A stretch of 64,000 nucleotides of DNA, from the NCBI RefSeq assembly GCF_001663775.1, contig NZ_KV467168.1, positions 534,420-598,419 on the forward strand. The letters run 5' to 3'. Within the stretch, counting starts at the first letter, position 1; every line of letters begins with the position of its first letter. A program made the translations under genes and the position numbers. This DNA is from Arthrobacter sp. B6 (lineage in GTDB: Bacteria > Actinomycetota > Actinomycetes > Actinomycetales > Micrococcaceae). This document shows, piece after piece, positions 63,739 to 64,000 of this stretch. The notes below the pieces were generated by a model. That model worked only from the letters and a program-made list of their open reading frames with translations. It was not told the origin of the DNA and did no database searches.

Positions 63739-63770
63739 GCCCCCTCTCTGGACATGTCCAGAGAGGGGGC
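63739..63770. promoter_or_regulatory. perfect 32-bp palindrome upstream of the ImmA-like operon
   Basis: The left half is GCCCCCTCTCTGGACA and the right half its exact reverse complement, with no spacer. Outer arms CCAACTT (63723-63729) and AAGTTGG (63774-63780) extend the dyad with unequal gaps. It is 90 bases upstream of the ImmA-like ATG. No T-run follows, so an operator or recombination/replication site is more likely than a terminator. Confidence 0.8.
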
Positions 63771-63811
63771 ATCAAGTTGGCCCACTATGGACGGCGGCTT
63801 CAAGAGGCGTA

Positions 63812-63845
63812 CAGATGGTCGCGACGGCCAGATGGTCGCGACGGC
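63812..63845 (+). repeat. two perfect tandem copies of a 17-bp unit
   Basis: CAGATGGTCGCGACGGC is repeated directly at 63812-63828 and 63829-63845, in the gene-free right end of the window. Confidence 0.85.
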
Positions 63846-64000
63846 GTCGGGTGTGCAGTTGGGCTGTCCCAGTTCCTTGGAACCGGAACACCTTGGTGGG
63901 GGCTACAGCCACAATGGGACCGTGTCAGGGAGAGCCAGCCTCGTGGTGCACGGCGTGTTCCTGAGCTGTCATGCCAGTATCAATCCAAATTTCGTCGGGC
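63846..64000. other. right edge, no gene recognised
   Basis: Contains the imperfect dyad CCAGTTCC-TT-GGAACCGG near 63879-63896. No frame with support before the window ends. Confidence 0.3.

Overview
The window is high-GC DNA of an actinomycete, most likely an Arthrobacter-like member of the Micrococcaceae. Evidence for this is the GC-ending codon use, GTG/TTG starts, the actinobacterial type of conjugation genes (SCO6880-like protein, DUF4913), an ECF-type biotin importer, and an actinobacterial three-gene recombination module. It reads as part of a large conjugative catabolic plasmid or integrative element. No replication initiator, partition gene, rRNA, tRNA or CRISPR array was seen.

Layout. 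1-6250: a leftward acyl-CoA operon (crotonase, alpha-methylacyl-CoA racemase-like CoA-transferase fold, acyl-CoA ligase, thiolase cut by the window edge), a broken TetR repressor gene, and a rightward amidohydrolase. 6300-7740: wreckage of an IS5-type transposase and of a beta-lactamase-like esterase. 7740-15014: an IclR regulator divergent from a rightward operon for a three-subunit biotin-dependent carboxylase and beta-ketoadipyl-CoA thiolase/CoA-transferase (pcaF, pcaI, pcaJ). 15076-19365: a small acyl-CoA ligase, a CHY zinc-finger protein, and leftward biotin uptake genes bioY-bioM-bioN. 19860-21540: a decayed tyrosine recombinase with two companion genes. 21544-35679: a putative alicyclic or terpenoid ketone module: SDR, double EthD-domain protein, old-yellow-enzyme/FAD reductase, zinc alcohol dehydrogenase, beta-lactamase-fold esterase, Baeyer-Villiger monooxygenase and a TRAP importer. 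35700-38803: a glycogen-debranching remnant, an MFS exporter with C-terminal beta-sandwich domains, and a frameshifted TetR gene. 39412-59068: conjugation region with MOBF relaxase, ssb, ArdC-like protein, DUF4913 protein, VirD4/TraG, VirB4, SCO6880-like and VirB6-like proteins, a small pilin-like protein, NlpC/P60 hydrolase, a VirB8-position protein and a sigma factor. A membrane protein and an unknown 382-residue protein are inserted as cargo. 59176-63770: small HTH regulators and a tightly overlapping operon of ImmA-like metallopeptidase, MAB_1171c-like membrane protein, EspR-like HTH protein and membrane-anchored alpha/beta hydrolase, headed by a perfect 32-bp palindrome.

How it fits together. 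Six palindromic sites of the form TAGCGNNCGMTA (M = A or C; one site with a mismatch) lie in front of catabolic transcription units between 4.4 and 33.5 kb, four of them positioned over leftward -35/-10 elements. They look like one regulon. Two of them flank the broken TetR gene, so the original repressor may be dead here or supplied elsewhere. The inferred flow is TRAP import, alcohol oxidation, C=C reduction, Baeyer-Villiger lactone formation, lactone hydrolysis, CoA activation and beta-oxidation with racemisation of methyl branches, with biotin import supplying the carboxylase. The enzyme families are visible in the sequence; the substrate is inference.
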